A stretch of 64,000 nucleotides of DNA, taken from positions 1-64,000 of the forward strand of contig NZ_JACHHH010000012.1 of assembly GCF_014202695.1 (NCBI RefSeq), read 5' to 3'. The notes beneath the pieces are model-generated. The model worked only from the letters and a program-made list of their open reading frames with translations, did not search any database and was not told the DNA's origin. This stretch comes from Oribacterium sinus (lineage in GTDB: Bacteria; Bacillota; Clostridia; Lachnospirales; Lachnospiraceae). Made by a program: the position numbers and the translations under genes. This document shows, in pieces, positions 7,818 through 17,345 of the stretch (its first letter is position 1; each line of letters opens with the position of its first letter).

Positions 7818-8729
7818 TTATACCTCCAGCTTTCTTCCTGTTAAATGTAGGAATACGTCATCCATACTGCCTTTTACAATTTCATAATCTCTGATTTTAT
7901 TTCGATTTATATAGAGGAACTCACTGAGATGGAACCCCTCTTTTGATTCCAATGGCACAATGTAGTGATCCGCTTCATAAGAATGCTCTATGCCTTTCAG
8001 CACCGCTTCATTGTCACTACATTTCTCTACATACCAAATCAGTTTTGTATTCGTGTATTTCCTTTTTAAAGCCGCCGGTGTGTCCTCCGCTACAATTCTA
8101 CCCTTATCCAAGATCACAACCCGATCTGCTTCTCTTACTTCTTCCATATAATGTGTTGTAAGAAATATTGTCATTTGTTTTTCTTTGCGAAGATAATTGA
8201 TATACTCCCAGACCAGTTTTCTGGACATGGGGTCCAGCCCGGTTGTGGGCTCATCCAAAAAGAGAATCTTCGGATTATGTAAAAGCGCTCTGATAATATC
8301 CACTCTTCTACGTTGTCCTCCTGATAATTGCTCATATTTTCTATTCCAGATGCTTTCCAATTCGAAGGCCTGCATTAAAGGATGTAAGCGCTCCAAAATT
8401 TCTTCTTTGTGCATTCCGTAATAGGAAGCTCTCGTCAGCAGATTTTCTTTTACAGTCAATACGCCGTCCAGAACTGAGTTCTGAAAAACAATGCCTATTT
8501 TCTCTCGAATCTTGTCATCCTCTTCTCCAAGCTTGTGGGAAAAGACTTCTACCTCTCCCTCTGTCTTTTTAAAAATGGTACAGAGGATATTGATGGTCGT
8601 TGATTTCCCCGCACCATTCTCCCCGAGAAATGCAAAAAACTCCCCCTCTTTCACGGAAAAGGAAATATGATCCACCGCAGTCGTTTTACCATAGTTTTTA
8701 CTTAAGTTCTTTACTGTGATTGCATTCAT
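7818..8729 (-). CDS. ABC transporter ATP-binding protein (DrrA/CcmA type)
   Basis: 303 residues. Walker A GENGAGKST (about 36-44), signature LSGGQRRR (about 138-145), Walker B ILFLDEPTTGLDP (about 156-168) and switch His (LTTHYMEE). The C-terminal ~80 residues are the extension seen in drug/peptide-export ATPases. Paired with the permease at 6896-7816. The upstream region carries degenerate repeats rather than an obvious strong promoter. Confidence 0.9.
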   Translation of the reverse strand: MNAITVKNLSKNYGKTTAVDHISFSVKEGEFFAFLGENGAGKSTTINILCTIFKKTEGEVEVFSHKLGEEDDKIREKIGIVFQNSVLDGVLTVKENLLTRASYYGMHKEEILERLHPLMQAFELESIWNRKYEQLSGGQRRRVDIIRALLHNPKILFLDEPTTGLDPMSRKLVWEYINYLRKEKQMTIFLTTHYMEEVREADRVVILDKGRIVAEDTPAALKRKYTNTKLIWYVEKCSDNEAVLKGIEHSYEADHYIVPLESKEGFHLSEFLYINRNKIRDYEIVKGSMDDVFLHLTGRKLEV

Positions 8730-8744
8730 CCGATTCGCTCCTTC

Positions 8745-8885
8745 TTGGCGCCACTATAGTTCTTTCTGTAAGTCTATCCTATAGTTCGTCTTATCATTCA
8801 GTCCTATAGCCCCTCGCGGTTCCAATTTGTCCTATGGTTCCTGTGGTTCCATCTTGTGATTTTGCCCTGTAATTTTTCCCACAAT
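8745..8885 (-). repeat. Degenerate ~25-35 bp tandem repeats before the ABC operon
   Basis: Units beginning CCTATAG/CCTATGG/CCCTGT recur about six times with much divergence. They occupy the leader of the ABC-2 operon. No protein coding seen. Confidence 0.5.
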
Positions 8886-8960
8886 TCTGCCCTGTTGTCT
8901 TAACTTGTTATTTTGCCTCACCGGTTTTGACATAAATCAGCTTATCAACTTGTAAGCATA

Positions 8961-9014
8961 AAAAAAGTGCCACCCTACCAAGCTGCATTTACAGCCTACT
9001 GAGTTGCACTTTTT
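8961..9014 (-). terminator. Terminator of the LytTR-DUF3021 transcript
   Basis: AAAAAGTGC (9006-9014 read on minus) pairs with GCACTTTTT (8962-8970), with an inner GCTG/CAGC stem; a T-run follows on the minus strand. Confidence 0.7.
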
Positions 9015-9051
9015 CCATGAAAGGCTTTATTTTCATAAAACGCTTTATTTC

Positions 9052-9486
9052 TTATTCCGAATCTTGCATATCTTTAATAGCTCCATTGATTTTAATCTCA
9101 TCCACCTTTGCCATCCATGCTGTTGCACACCAGACAAAGAGATAAATGAGGCTGTACATAAGACAAATGATGCGTAAGTTGATGATTTGTCCGAACCAAT
9201 GAAAAAGGCTTGCACACAAAACCACGATTCCGAGAACCGAGACAAAGTGAATCCCCATTCTGATCCATACTTCGCTTTTCTTCAAACTATCCATATCCAA
9301 AAGAAAATATGTCGGTAAGGAGGATAAAAATCCTGTGAGGCAAATAGAAAGAGGGTCACTCCATTGCAAACTTAGGGTCTGTACTCCTGATGCAAAGTGC
9401 TGAATAAACATCAGAATTCCAATTCCAAAAAGAATGGCTGTTGAAATCATTAAAGTCTGACTAAAAATAGTTTTTACTTTTTGCAT
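9052..9486 (-). CDS. DUF3021 family membrane protein
   Basis: 144 residues, four membrane helices (about 12-30, 44-62, 76-95, 105-122). DUF3021 proteins are typically encoded directly after a LytTR regulator and are thought to modulate it from the membrane. Here it begins one base after the LytTR gene. This is the expected pairing and supports the call. Confidence 0.82.
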   Translation of the reverse strand: MQKVKTIFSQTLMISTAILFGIGILMFIQHFASGVQTLSLQWSDPLSICLTGFLSSLPTYFLLDMDSLKKSEVWIRMGIHFVSVLGIVVLCASLFHWFGQIINLRIICLMYSLIYLFVWCATAWMAKVDEIKINGAIKDMQDSE

Positions 9487-9487
9487 A

Positions 9488-9922
9488 TCATAGTCCCAGC
9501 CTTTCTTTCAGTTCTTTCACATAGGATCTTGCAATAATCACACGCTCTCCATTCAAAAGTTCTGCCGTCATTCTTCCGTTAAGTTCTGCTCGCACTGACT
9601 TTATTTTCCTCATATTGATAATCATTGCCTTTGCCGCTCTGAAGAAATTCCGACTTAACATAGTTTCCAGTTCATATAATCTATATTGGACTTCCAAACA
9701 ATTATCCTTTGTATAGACAAAGGTTCGTTTATCCACGGATTCTATATAATAGATTTTATCAATGGGACAGAGAAGCGTTTCCCCATTAGAGCGGGCAGTA
9801 ATAACAGGGTCACTGTTTTCAAGAGCATTGATGGCTCTTTGAATACTCTCCGTCACTTTGACAACACGGAGCAGCGCTTGCTCTTCTTCATAGGAATTTA
9901 CTTTTTGAATATCTACCTTCAC
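9488..9922 (-). CDS. LytTR family DNA-binding regulator
   Basis: 144 residues. The C-terminal half (about 50-142) is a LytTR domain: DKIYYIESVDKRTFVY, YELETML, FFRAAKAMIINMRKIKSV, LNGERVIIARSYVKELKERL. No receiver domain, so it is the short membrane-coupled type. The start codon is GTG at 9922 with AGGTGG upstream. It probably controls the ABC-2 transporter at 6896-8729 (inference from usual gene order). Confidence 0.88.
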   Translation of the reverse strand: MKVDIQKVNSYEEEQALLRVVKVTESIQRAINALENSDPVITARSNGETLLCPIDKIYYIESVDKRTFVYTKDNCLEVQYRLYELETMLSRNFFRAAKAMIINMRKIKSVRAELNGRMTAELLNGERVIIARSYVKELKERLGL

Positions 9923-10015
9923 TATGTCACCACCTAATGATTCTACTTTCTCCCATTTTAGATTTTAGGTACTTGTACCACTTTTCTAAAGAAAAAGCTA
10001 TTTTTCCCTTTACGC

Positions 10016-11161
10016 TCAAATCATTTCCTTCCTGATTTCCTTCGGAAAACGTCGTATTACGAAGGATACAAAAAGTACCGTTTCCAAAACAATCGTCAGG
10101 GTACAAAGGACTGTAATCACCGGAACATCGGACTGGAAAATGAAGGAACTGCCAAGGCCTAATAGATAAACAAGCACAAAAGGAATCATCAGTTTTTTAT
10201 CCAATTTGTGGCTCTTTTTATTTAAATGCGCATTGTTAAACACACCAAGATAAAAAAGGAATAAGCCCAGGAACATCATAATAATTCTGGAAGCGCCCAT
10301 AGCTTCATTAGCATAGTCCAAGTCAATCGTACAAAGATTTAAACCAAACCACACAAAATAATGATTGTAAGTCAGTCCTGCCCCGCTTTGGCAGGGAAGC
10401 TCTTCATCAATAGCGTGGTCAAATTCCGTGATGTAGAACAAAAATAATGCCACCACCTGAAACAGAATGAAAACAGAGTAAACCGAGAATTTCTCTATTT
10501 CAAAGAAATCCGCTGCGGCTATCAGCATTTCCCCAAGGGTAATAATAGTAAGGAGTGTTAATCTTTCTATAAGGTGTGGCATATTAATGGGTACTCTAGC
10601 CATGTCTTTTCGGAAGAAGCTGGCACCCAAAATACTTAAAATAAAGCCAAAGCCGGTCAATAGGATTCGGCCGATACCGGATAAAAACAGACTGGAAATA
10701 ATTCCGATCAATCGTATAAAAAGAAGCTTTAGGAAATCAAAAATCAGTTTTCGGTCCTTTTCACTATTCTTGTTTTGCGTATAAGCGTAGATATATTGCA
10801 GAAATTGTATGACAGCAATCCATAGAAGCGCCAGTGTAAAGGCTGTCCAGCTTTCCTCCATATCGGAACTGACATTTGCCGCCATAAAGACTAAAGCCGG
10901 CATTTGGAAAACCGTCATACTAATGATATGCAAAAGATTATGTTTTCCGTAGCGATTCATATACACGGTCTGCACATTCCATACGTTGATGAAACAGACA
11001 AAGACTACGATATAAATGATAATCTCTTTCCAGCTAAAGATTCCCTTATCCAGACTTTCTAAGACATGGGTAATCTTGGAAATTCCGAAGACAAAAACCA
11101 AATCATAAAACAGCTCGGTAAGATTAACTTTCTTCGCTTCTTCTATTATTTTCTCTCCCAT
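10016..11161 (-). CDS. Low temperature requirement protein A (LtrA) family
   Basis: 381-residue polytopic membrane protein. The N-terminal NLTELFYDLVFVFGISKITHVLE is the LtrA signature, and internal GEMLIAAA and HYFVWFG segments fit the family. About 10 to 11 membrane helices. The molecular role of LtrA is not well defined. Single gene, start after GAGGGTGGT. Confidence 0.88.
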   Translation of the reverse strand: MGEKIIEEAKKVNLTELFYDLVFVFGISKITHVLESLDKGIFSWKEIIIYIVVFVCFINVWNVQTVYMNRYGKHNLLHIISMTVFQMPALVFMAANVSSDMEESWTAFTLALLWIAVIQFLQYIYAYTQNKNSEKDRKLIFDFLKLLFIRLIGIISSLFLSGIGRILLTGFGFILSILGASFFRKDMARVPINMPHLIERLTLLTIITLGEMLIAAADFFEIEKFSVYSVFILFQVVALFLFYITEFDHAIDEELPCQSGAGLTYNHYFVWFGLNLCTIDLDYANEAMGASRIIMMFLGLFLFYLGVFNNAHLNKKSHKLDKKLMIPFVLVYLLGLGSSFIFQSDVPVITVLCTLTIVLETVLFVSFVIRRFPKEIRKEMI

Positions 11162-11363
11162 ACCACCCTCACGTTTCCTTACTTTTGCTTTCTTCTTTTA
11201 TAAACAGCTTTTTTCTCGTAGAAACTTACATTTCGGAGAAAAGCAGACTGTATTATAGCATGCTTTATTTTCCTTTTTCATCCTTTTTATTCATCAGATG
11301 AGGCATCTATCAAGGTTCAAAAAATGCTATAATAAAAAGCAAAAGCGGGGGAGGTTTCTAAAT

Positions 11364-12683
11364 ATGCACGAATTAAGCACACTAATCAAAAAAGATATGG
11401 TTCCTGCACTGGGCGTAACAGAACCCGGAGCAATTTCCTTCTGTGTCGCAAAAGCAAAGTCCTACGCAAAGGGCGAGCTGCTTCACTTAAATGTCGCTAT
11501 GAATAGCGGCATGTATAAAAATGCCTTCACCTGCGGTATTCCCAATTCCAAAGAAGTGGGAAATGTTTTTGCCGCTGCACTTGGATATGTTGCCGGGAAT
11601 CCTGATAAGGGCCTGGAGTCTCTGGCAAATGTTACGCCTGCCGACAATGTCAGTGCGCAAAGGCTTATTGATGAGGGGAAAATCACCGTGGCACTTAGCG
11701 GAATTTCCAGCCGTATTTTTATGGAAGCAACTTTGGAAACAACAGAAAGCAAGGTTCTTCTTACGATTCGTGACACACATACCAATATCACGAAGATTGT
11801 AGTCAATGGGGAGACAGTGCTGGAGGCTGAAGAGAAAGATGAGGAAGATACATATGGTGCCTCGGGGGAAATTAATGCTACCACATCGAAAGCAAATGCG
11901 ACAATTCATTCCATCCATAGATATACTTTGACAGAGCTCGTGGACTATGTGAATACGGTTCCCTTGGAAGAAATCGAATTTGTAAAGGAGGCGTATAAAG
12001 TAAATCTAGAGCTTTTCGAAGAGGCTCTCAAAAATCCCCGCACCACTTTTGCAAGACAGCTGCTGGTTATGAATGGAGGGGAAGTCATTTCCAAAGATGA
12101 GCAAATGACCGCATCCCTTCTTTGCAACGCCACAATCGAAGCCCGTGTCATCGGTTTAGACAAGCCCGCCATGAGTATCACCGGCTCCGGTGCCCACGGA
12201 ATCATTGCCACCATGCCCCTATACGGCGTTTATAAGATTCATGGCTTAAGTGAGGAAATGCTCTACCGGGCAACCATGCTGAGCTATCTCATCTGCACCT
12301 ATATCAAAGAATACTCCGGCCGGCTCTCCGCCTTCTGCGGATGTGCCATTGCCGCCGGTACCGGCATGGCCTGCGGTTTAGTGTACTTAAAGGGTGGTAC
12401 TGTGGAGCAAATGGAATACACCCTCAACAACATGGCCTCCTCCATCACCGGAATGATCTGCGACGGGGGAAACCAGGGTTGTACCATGAAGGGTGTAGCT
12501 GCCTGTGATGCGGCATTCCGTTCCGTGGCATTTGCCATGAAGGGTGTCCATATTGACAAAGTACATGGTATCAATGGAAATACCCCGGAAGAAACCATGC
12601 GGAATATGGGCTTAATTGCATCCCCCGGTATGGTGGGAACGGAGAAAACAATTGTAGAAATCTTTGAAGAGAAGTTAAGATAA
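11364..12683 (+). CDS. UPF0597 / L-cysteine desulfidase (serine dehydratase alpha-like)
   Basis: 439 residues. LGVTEPGAISFCVAKAKSY at the N-terminus and FCGCAIAAGTGMACG plus ICDGGNQGCTMKG near residues 330-380 are the conserved blocks of the CdsB/YhaM family, with Cys residues expected to hold a [4Fe-4S] cluster. Predicted to convert L-cysteine to pyruvate, ammonia and sulfide in the cytoplasm. ATG at 11364 has GGGGGAGG upstream; an in-frame ATG 22 codons earlier adds a non-conserved basic stretch and is rejected. The thioredoxin-like gene follows. Confidence 0.9.
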   Translation: MHELSTLIKKDMVPALGVTEPGAISFCVAKAKSYAKGELLHLNVAMNSGMYKNAFTCGIPNSKEVGNVFAAALGYVAGNPDKGLESLANVTPADNVSAQRLIDEGKITVALSGISSRIFMEATLETTESKVLLTIRDTHTNITKIVVNGETVLEAEEKDEEDTYGASGEINATTSKANATIHSIHRYTLTELVDYVNTVPLEEIEFVKEAYKVNLELFEEALKNPRTTFARQLLVMNGGEVISKDEQMTASLLCNATIEARVIGLDKPAMSITGSGAHGIIATMPLYGVYKIHGLSEEMLYRATMLSYLICTYIKEYSGRLSAFCGCAIAAGTGMACGLVYLKGGTVEQMEYTLNNMASSITGMICDGGNQGCTMKGVAACDAAFRSVAFAMKGVHIDKVHGINGNTPEETMRNMGLIASPGMVGTEKTIVEIFEEKLR

Positions 12684-12750
12684 TTTGTTCTTCTGAATCA
12701 AAGCTGTATTTCACATTCGGAAAACAGAGCAGCTTTTCCTTCAGGATGAT

Positions 12751-12855
12751 TATGATGATGGTGAAAGTATGAGAGATGATGGTGAAAGCATGAGAAATAA
12801 TGGTGAAAGTATGAGAGATGATGGTGAAAGCATGAGAAATAATGGTGAAAGTATG
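12751..12855 (+). repeat. 21-bp tandem repeat, five units, each with RBS-like stretch and ATG
   Basis: Units of AGA(GATG/AATA)ATGGTGAAAG(T/C)ATG follow one another exactly every 21 bases, alternating two variants; the first unit is slightly diverged. Each carries GGTGAAAG five or so bases before an in-frame ATG. The last ATG (12853) begins the conserved thioredoxin protein. Confidence 0.9.
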
Positions 12856-13140
12856 AGAATCGAAGTAAAACAATACGGCTCGGAGACCTGTGCGCCTTGC
12901 GTGGCAATCAGACGCAAGCTCGAGGAATGGCAGCGGGCGCATCCTACGGTGAATTATAGTTATCTCCCGATTGAAGTTCATCAGGAGGAGGTGGCTCAGA
13001 AAGGGATTTTATCGGTTCCGACAGTTATAGCCGAGATTGATGGTACGGAAGTCGCAAGAGAATCGGGCTACTTTAGCTTGGACAAAATGCTTGCTCGACT
13101 GGAGCGATACATGGAAATGGCGGGAGAGACAGAATTATGA
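12853..13140 (+). CDS. Small thioredoxin-family protein
   Basis: 95 residues. MRIEVKQYGSETCAPC contains a CAPC redox motif at about 14-17, and SVPTVIAEIDG holds the cis-Pro of the thioredoxin fold, with a C-terminal helix. The length fits minimal thioredoxins. I place the start at the last repeated ATG, because upstream copies only add repeated (MRDDGES / MRNNGES) residues. All five ATGs are in frame, so longer forms may be made. It follows the cysteine desulfidase in the same direction. Confidence 0.85.
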   Translation: MRIEVKQYGSETCAPCVAIRRKLEEWQRAHPTVNYSYLPIEVHQEEVAQKGILSVPTVIAEIDGTEVARESGYFSLDKMLARLERYMEMAGETEL

Positions 13141-13202
13141 TCGGAGAGAACTTTGCGATGAGAAGGTTCAATGAAGAGGAGTGGGCGAATAAGCTCTATT
13201 GA
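13137..13202 (+). CDS. 21-codon ORF overlapping the thioredoxin stop
   Basis: Starts in an ATGA overlap with the thioredoxin stop and encodes MIGENFAMRRFNEEEWANKLY. The overlap resembles translational coupling. It may be the residual N-terminus of a lost gene. Its end lies within a GAGTGGGCG/CGCCCACTC hairpin (13179-13212) that has no T-run. Confidence 0.35.
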   Translation: MIGENFAMRRFNEEEWANKLY

Positions 13203-13298
13203 ACGCCCACTCGATTCCCTCCATCTCAAACTCACACTGCATAACAACGATTTCTATTTTAAAAATTCTTCGAATTATTATAATATATCAAATATATT

Positions 13299-14780
13299 TT
13301 ATGTATAATCACATAGTGCTATATTGGCATATTCCACTTTAGAATCCTGAGCAATGATGCCAATCTCATACTCAGAGCTTCTATAAACCCTATAAGTGAA
13401 AGCAATTTCTTTTCCTATAAATACCTCAATCATATCATGATCCACAAAAATCTTTACATCAATGACCGCCCCTGTCTTGATAGAAAAAGTTTTTTCCGAT
13501 ACACGAAACCCATCCGGTCCGGGAGATGATGCCTCCGGAACAGCTTGGCATGACTGCTCCCAGAATGGATCAACGCCCATCGGTAAAGACAAAAGAGATA
13601 CTCTTTGCATTGCTACATCAAACTCAAGAAAAAGACATTCACTGGCCTCTTTATCCGACTTTAAAAGAATTCCAAAACTATCATTTACTTCTTTAGGAAT
13701 AATAGATGCATGGAAATAAAATCGTTTTTTGTCATGCATTAAAAAGCCATAACCGGTTGTTTCTAAGGCATCCAACACTATGCTTTCTGCCCCATATCTT
13801 TTATACTCTCCTAAGACAGGAAGATAATTCCAAGCAATATTTTTATGAATACCTTCTGTAAACTCCTGGGGAATATCAACAAGTAGATCTCCGGTCTCGG
13901 AGAGTTTCACTTCATGGGGTATGCAGAATCGACCACCCCAATACCATTCTCCTTTATCACTACACTGTCCCCGATCATGTGCCCATGCAAAATATATTCG
14001 TCTTCCGTTTTTATCCGTTAAAGATTTTGCTGCATAAAAACGTCTTCCTCCTATACCATCTTTTTTCATTTTTTTCCATGGACCATAAGGAGACTTAGCT
14101 GTACGATAAATGGTATTTCCAAATTCGGAAAAACGTGAATAAGATAAAATCCAAGTATCGTTCATTTTATAAATTTCACTACATTCAGGGCAATTGGTGT
14201 GACCGGGTGAATATAAATTTCCATAGTACTCCCAAGATTCCAAATCTGTAGAGCGATACAATACAATGCAACCTCGTCTGGTCACCGGCATATCCAGCCT
14301 TCTAGCAGAAACCAGCATCCAATATTTTTTTTCATCTTCATTGAAAAATACATATGGATCTCTAAAATCTTGTTGCTCATATAGGTCTATCAGTGGTTTA
14401 ATAACCGGATTTCCTGTATCCTTTTTCCAGTTTATCCCATCCTCACTATATGCATGGCAAATGGTCTGCTGATATTCAGCCTGGATACTATAGCCTGTAT
14501 AAAACGCATGGTATTTTCCTTCTCCATACAGAACCGAACCCGTCCAAACTCCTGAAGCGTCCGGTTCCTTCCCTTCTCCTGGATAGATAGCTGTAGGCAG
14601 CTCTTCCCAGTGAATTAAATCCTTTGAAACAGCGTGGCTCCAAGTAGTACGCAGTCTTTCCGGATATACGGTTGTCCCCACCGGAGGTGTTAAGGAAAAA
14701 ATATGATATACCCCATCGTGGTAGAATGGAATAGCATCTCCTGTCGAATCTGCGAATGACATTTTTCTAAATATCTCCAT
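13299..14780 (-). CDS. Glycoside hydrolase family 32-like beta-fructosidase
   Basis: 493 residues: N-terminal five-bladed propeller (about 1-310) and C-terminal beta-sandwich. GH32 landmarks are present in order: GDAIPFYHDG (Asp15 as probable nucleophile, in place of the usual WMNDPNG block), DFRDPYVF (transition-state RDP), and CPECSEIY (Glu acid/base). No signal peptide, so it acts in the cytoplasm on imported fructosides. It is the last gene of the importer operon, 32 bases after the permease. Exact substrate is open: sucrose-like, inulin oligomers or difructose anhydrides. Confidence 0.88.
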   Translation of the reverse strand: MEIFRKMSFADSTGDAIPFYHDGVYHIFSLTPPVGTTVYPERLRTTWSHAVSKDLIHWEELPTAIYPGEGKEPDASGVWTGSVLYGEGKYHAFYTGYSIQAEYQQTICHAYSEDGINWKKDTGNPVIKPLIDLYEQQDFRDPYVFFNEDEKKYWMLVSARRLDMPVTRRGCIVLYRSTDLESWEYYGNLYSPGHTNCPECSEIYKMNDTWILSYSRFSEFGNTIYRTAKSPYGPWKKMKKDGIGGRRFYAAKSLTDKNGRRIYFAWAHDRGQCSDKGEWYWGGRFCIPHEVKLSETGDLLVDIPQEFTEGIHKNIAWNYLPVLGEYKRYGAESIVLDALETTGYGFLMHDKKRFYFHASIIPKEVNDSFGILLKSDKEASECLFLEFDVAMQRVSLLSLPMGVDPFWEQSCQAVPEASSPGPDGFRVSEKTFSIKTGAVIDVKIFVDHDMIEVFIGKEIAFTYRVYRSSEYEIGIIAQDSKVEYANIALCDYT

Positions 14781-14812
14781 TTTTACTCCTAGTATAAAAT
14801 GATATTTGTATA

Positions 14813-15796
14813 TTATTTTCTGATGATGGCGTTTCTCTTAAACTTCTCTTTCTGAGAATCCAAAATTACAGCAGTGGCAATGATTATTCCTTTTACTATC
14901 AATTGCCAATAGGAACTCACTCCAATTAAATTTAGTCCATTGGATATTATGCCAATGACCATTGCTCCAAGTACAGTTCCGCTAATGCTTCCTTTGCCTC
15001 CCGCCATGGACGTTCCTCCAAGTACACATGCAGCGATGGCATCCATTTCATACCCGCTTCCAACGGAAGGCTGTCCTGAGTACATTCTTGAAGCAAGTAC
15101 CAGACCTGCAAATGCAGAAAGTAAACCGGATAATGTGAAAACAATAATTTCAATTTTTCTGATGGGAATACCGGATAATCTTGCCGCTTCTCTGTTTCCA
15201 CCAATGGCATAGACATAAACTCCAAATCTGGTTTTTACCAGAAGAAAACTAATAACAATAATGAGCAAAATCATGTAAAGAACCGGTAGCGGAATCAAGG
15301 AAAATAGGTATCCTGTTCCAATGGATATAAAAAATCCATCTGTGATACGGGTGGACTGACCACCTGAATATACATAGGCAATTCCATTTGCAACATTCAT
15401 CATTGCCATTGTGATAATGAATGACGGCACTTTAAATGTAGATACAATTACGCCGTTTATAAATCCAAATAAAACGCCTAGCAAAACGCCTCCTATAATA
15501 GCAAGCTCCACCGGCAGTCCCTGATTTACAATAAACCCTACTGTTAGAGTGCCACACATTGCTACTACGGCCCCTACTGTCAAATCAATATGCCCTAAAA
15601 TAATTATCAAGGTCATTCCCAGTGCAATATAGGTATTAATTGAAATTTGTCTTAAAACAGAAATAATATTTCCGGAAGTCAAAAATTTGTCAGTAGCAAG
15701 CGAAACTATAATACATAAAATAAGAAGCACCACCATAATTCCGATATTATCAGAAATAATATGGGGAACTTTACTCTTTTCTATTCTATTTCTCAT
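14813..15796 (-). CDS. Sugar ABC transporter permease, RbsC type
   Basis: 327 residues with about 9-10 membrane helices. GHIDLTVGAVVAMCG and AIGGNREAARLSGIPI are the conserved RbsC/AraH family blocks. Its ATG overlaps the stop of the ATPase gene (ATGA). It forms the membrane channel of the importer encoded by 13299-18359. Confidence 0.92.
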   Translation of the reverse strand: MRNRIEKSKVPHIISDNIGIMVVLLILCIIVSLATDKFLTSGNIISVLRQISINTYIALGMTLIIILGHIDLTVGAVVAMCGTLTVGFIVNQGLPVELAIIGGVLLGVLFGFINGVIVSTFKVPSFIITMAMMNVANGIAYVYSGGQSTRITDGFFISIGTGYLFSLIPLPVLYMILLIIVISFLLVKTRFGVYVYAIGGNREAARLSGIPIRKIEIIVFTLSGLLSAFAGLVLASRMYSGQPSVGSGYEMDAIAACVLGGTSMAGGKGSISGTVLGAMVIGIISNGLNLIGVSSYWQLIVKGIIIATAVILDSQKEKFKRNAIIRK

Positions 15797-17304
15797 GCAG
15801 ATTCCCCTCCCGCAGCAAAGCGCATAATATTCTCCTGTTCTAACTCATGACTTTCTAAAACTCCGGTCATAACTCCTTCTTTCAAAACACAAACCCTGTC
15901 ACAAAGTTGTATGATTTCAGGTAAGTCACTAGATACTAGCAAAATTGACATACCGCCTTCTGCCAGCTCATTAATTAAGTTGTAAATCTCAAGCTTTGCA
16001 TGAATATCAATGCCTCTCGTAGGTTCATCTAAAATTAGAATAGATGGCATTGTGGCGAGCCATTTTCCAATGACTATTTTTTGTTGATTTCCTCCCGAAA
16101 GATTGGATGCCTGAGTTGACTTTACATCTAATGCTGCAGACTTAATATTTAGTCTATCAGTGTAATATTGAACTGATTCTTCCATTCTTTCTTTTTCCAG
16201 AAGTATGCCCTTTTGATATTTATCTAGCGAAGCCAATGACAGGTTAAACGAAACAGTATTTCCCAAAACTAATCCGGTTTTTTTTCGGTCTTCTGTAACA
16301 AATCCAATCCCCGCCTTAATCGCTTGCATCGGATTGAAAAAATGCACCTGTTCTCCCCTAAGAAATACTTCTCCTTTAGTAAAATGACGTGCGCCAAAAA
16401 TTGACTCCATTAACTCGCTTCTTCCGGCGCCTACCAGACCGGCAAATCCCAATATCTCCCCTTTATGAAGTTGAAAGCTAATATCCGAATAATACGGTCT
16501 ACAGCTCAAGTTTTTGACTTCCAGGATTATTTCATCTGATTTGCTGATTTGTTTTTTAGGAACACTAAATTCTTTTAATTCTCTTCCAACCATCATAGAT
16601 ATAAGCTCATCTACATCGGTTTCACCATTTTTCTTCGTGCCAATATAACATCCGTCTCTGATAACTGTAATGCGATCTGCGATTTTAAAGATTTCTTCCA
16701 TCCTATGGGATATGTAGATAATGCTAATTTTCTTTTCTTTCAGTCTTGCAATAATCTGAAATAACTGCTCAACTTCCTCAACAGATAAAGACGAACTTGG
16801 CTCATCCATTACAATGATTTTTGCCTGAAAAGAAACTGCTTTGACAATTTCAATCATTTGTTGTTGTGCAATGGTAAGTGAAGAAACCGAGGTAGTGGGA
16901 GAAATAGAAACTCCCAGGTTTTGAAGCATTTCTTCAGCTTGGATATTCATTTCTTTCCGCTTCACCCTTGAAAAGGATCCCATCAATTCTCTTCCCAGAA
17001 AAATGTTTTGTGCCACGGTTAATTGTGGCACTAAAACAATCTCCTGATGAACAATTCCGATTCCTTTCATCTCGGCATCTCTCACTCCGTGAATTTCTAC
17101 CTCTTCACCTTTTATTTTAATTGTTCCCGAATCCGGTCTATATATTCCGCCAAGAATTTTTATCAATGTAGATTTACCCGCTCCATTTTCTCCTAATAGA
17201 GCATGAACCTCTCCCTCTTCCAAAGAAAGGTTAATTCCGGATAATGCATATATTCCGGAAAAACTTTTTTTAATATCTATCATTTCCAAAATGGGAGTAT
17301 CCAT
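15793..17304 (-). CDS. Sugar ABC transporter ATP-binding protein, RbsA type
   Basis: 503 residues made of two fused ABC domains, as in RbsA/MglA. Domain 1 has GENGAGKST (about 38-46) and MDEPSSSL; domain 2 has LVGAGRSELM and LSGGNQQKIVIGKWL then LDEPTRGID. The C-terminal domain carries the usual degenerate Walker A (GLVGAGRSE). Energises uptake of a monosaccharide or small fructoside with the neighbouring RbsB and RbsC proteins. Confidence 0.94.
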   Translation of the reverse strand: MDTPILEMIDIKKSFSGIYALSGINLSLEEGEVHALLGENGAGKSTLIKILGGIYRPDSGTIKIKGEEVEIHGVRDAEMKGIGIVHQEIVLVPQLTVAQNIFLGRELMGSFSRVKRKEMNIQAEEMLQNLGVSISPTTSVSSLTIAQQQMIEIVKAVSFQAKIIVMDEPSSSLSVEEVEQLFQIIARLKEKKISIIYISHRMEEIFKIADRITVIRDGCYIGTKKNGETDVDELISMMVGRELKEFSVPKKQISKSDEIILEVKNLSCRPYYSDISFQLHKGEILGFAGLVGAGRSELMESIFGARHFTKGEVFLRGEQVHFFNPMQAIKAGIGFVTEDRKKTGLVLGNTVSFNLSLASLDKYQKGILLEKERMEESVQYYTDRLNIKSAALDVKSTQASNLSGGNQQKIVIGKWLATMPSILILDEPTRGIDIHAKLEIYNLINELAEGGMSILLVSSDLPEIIQLCDRVCVLKEGVMTGVLESHELEQENIMRFAAGGESA

Positions 17305-17345
17305 CTTTTATAAACCTTTCAAAACGCAATCTTTAGGAACAAAGA

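Noticed and set aside
12751-12855. Possible CRISPR-like array
   Set aside because: Contiguous 21-bp units with no spacers; they carry in-frame ATGs before a thioredoxin gene.
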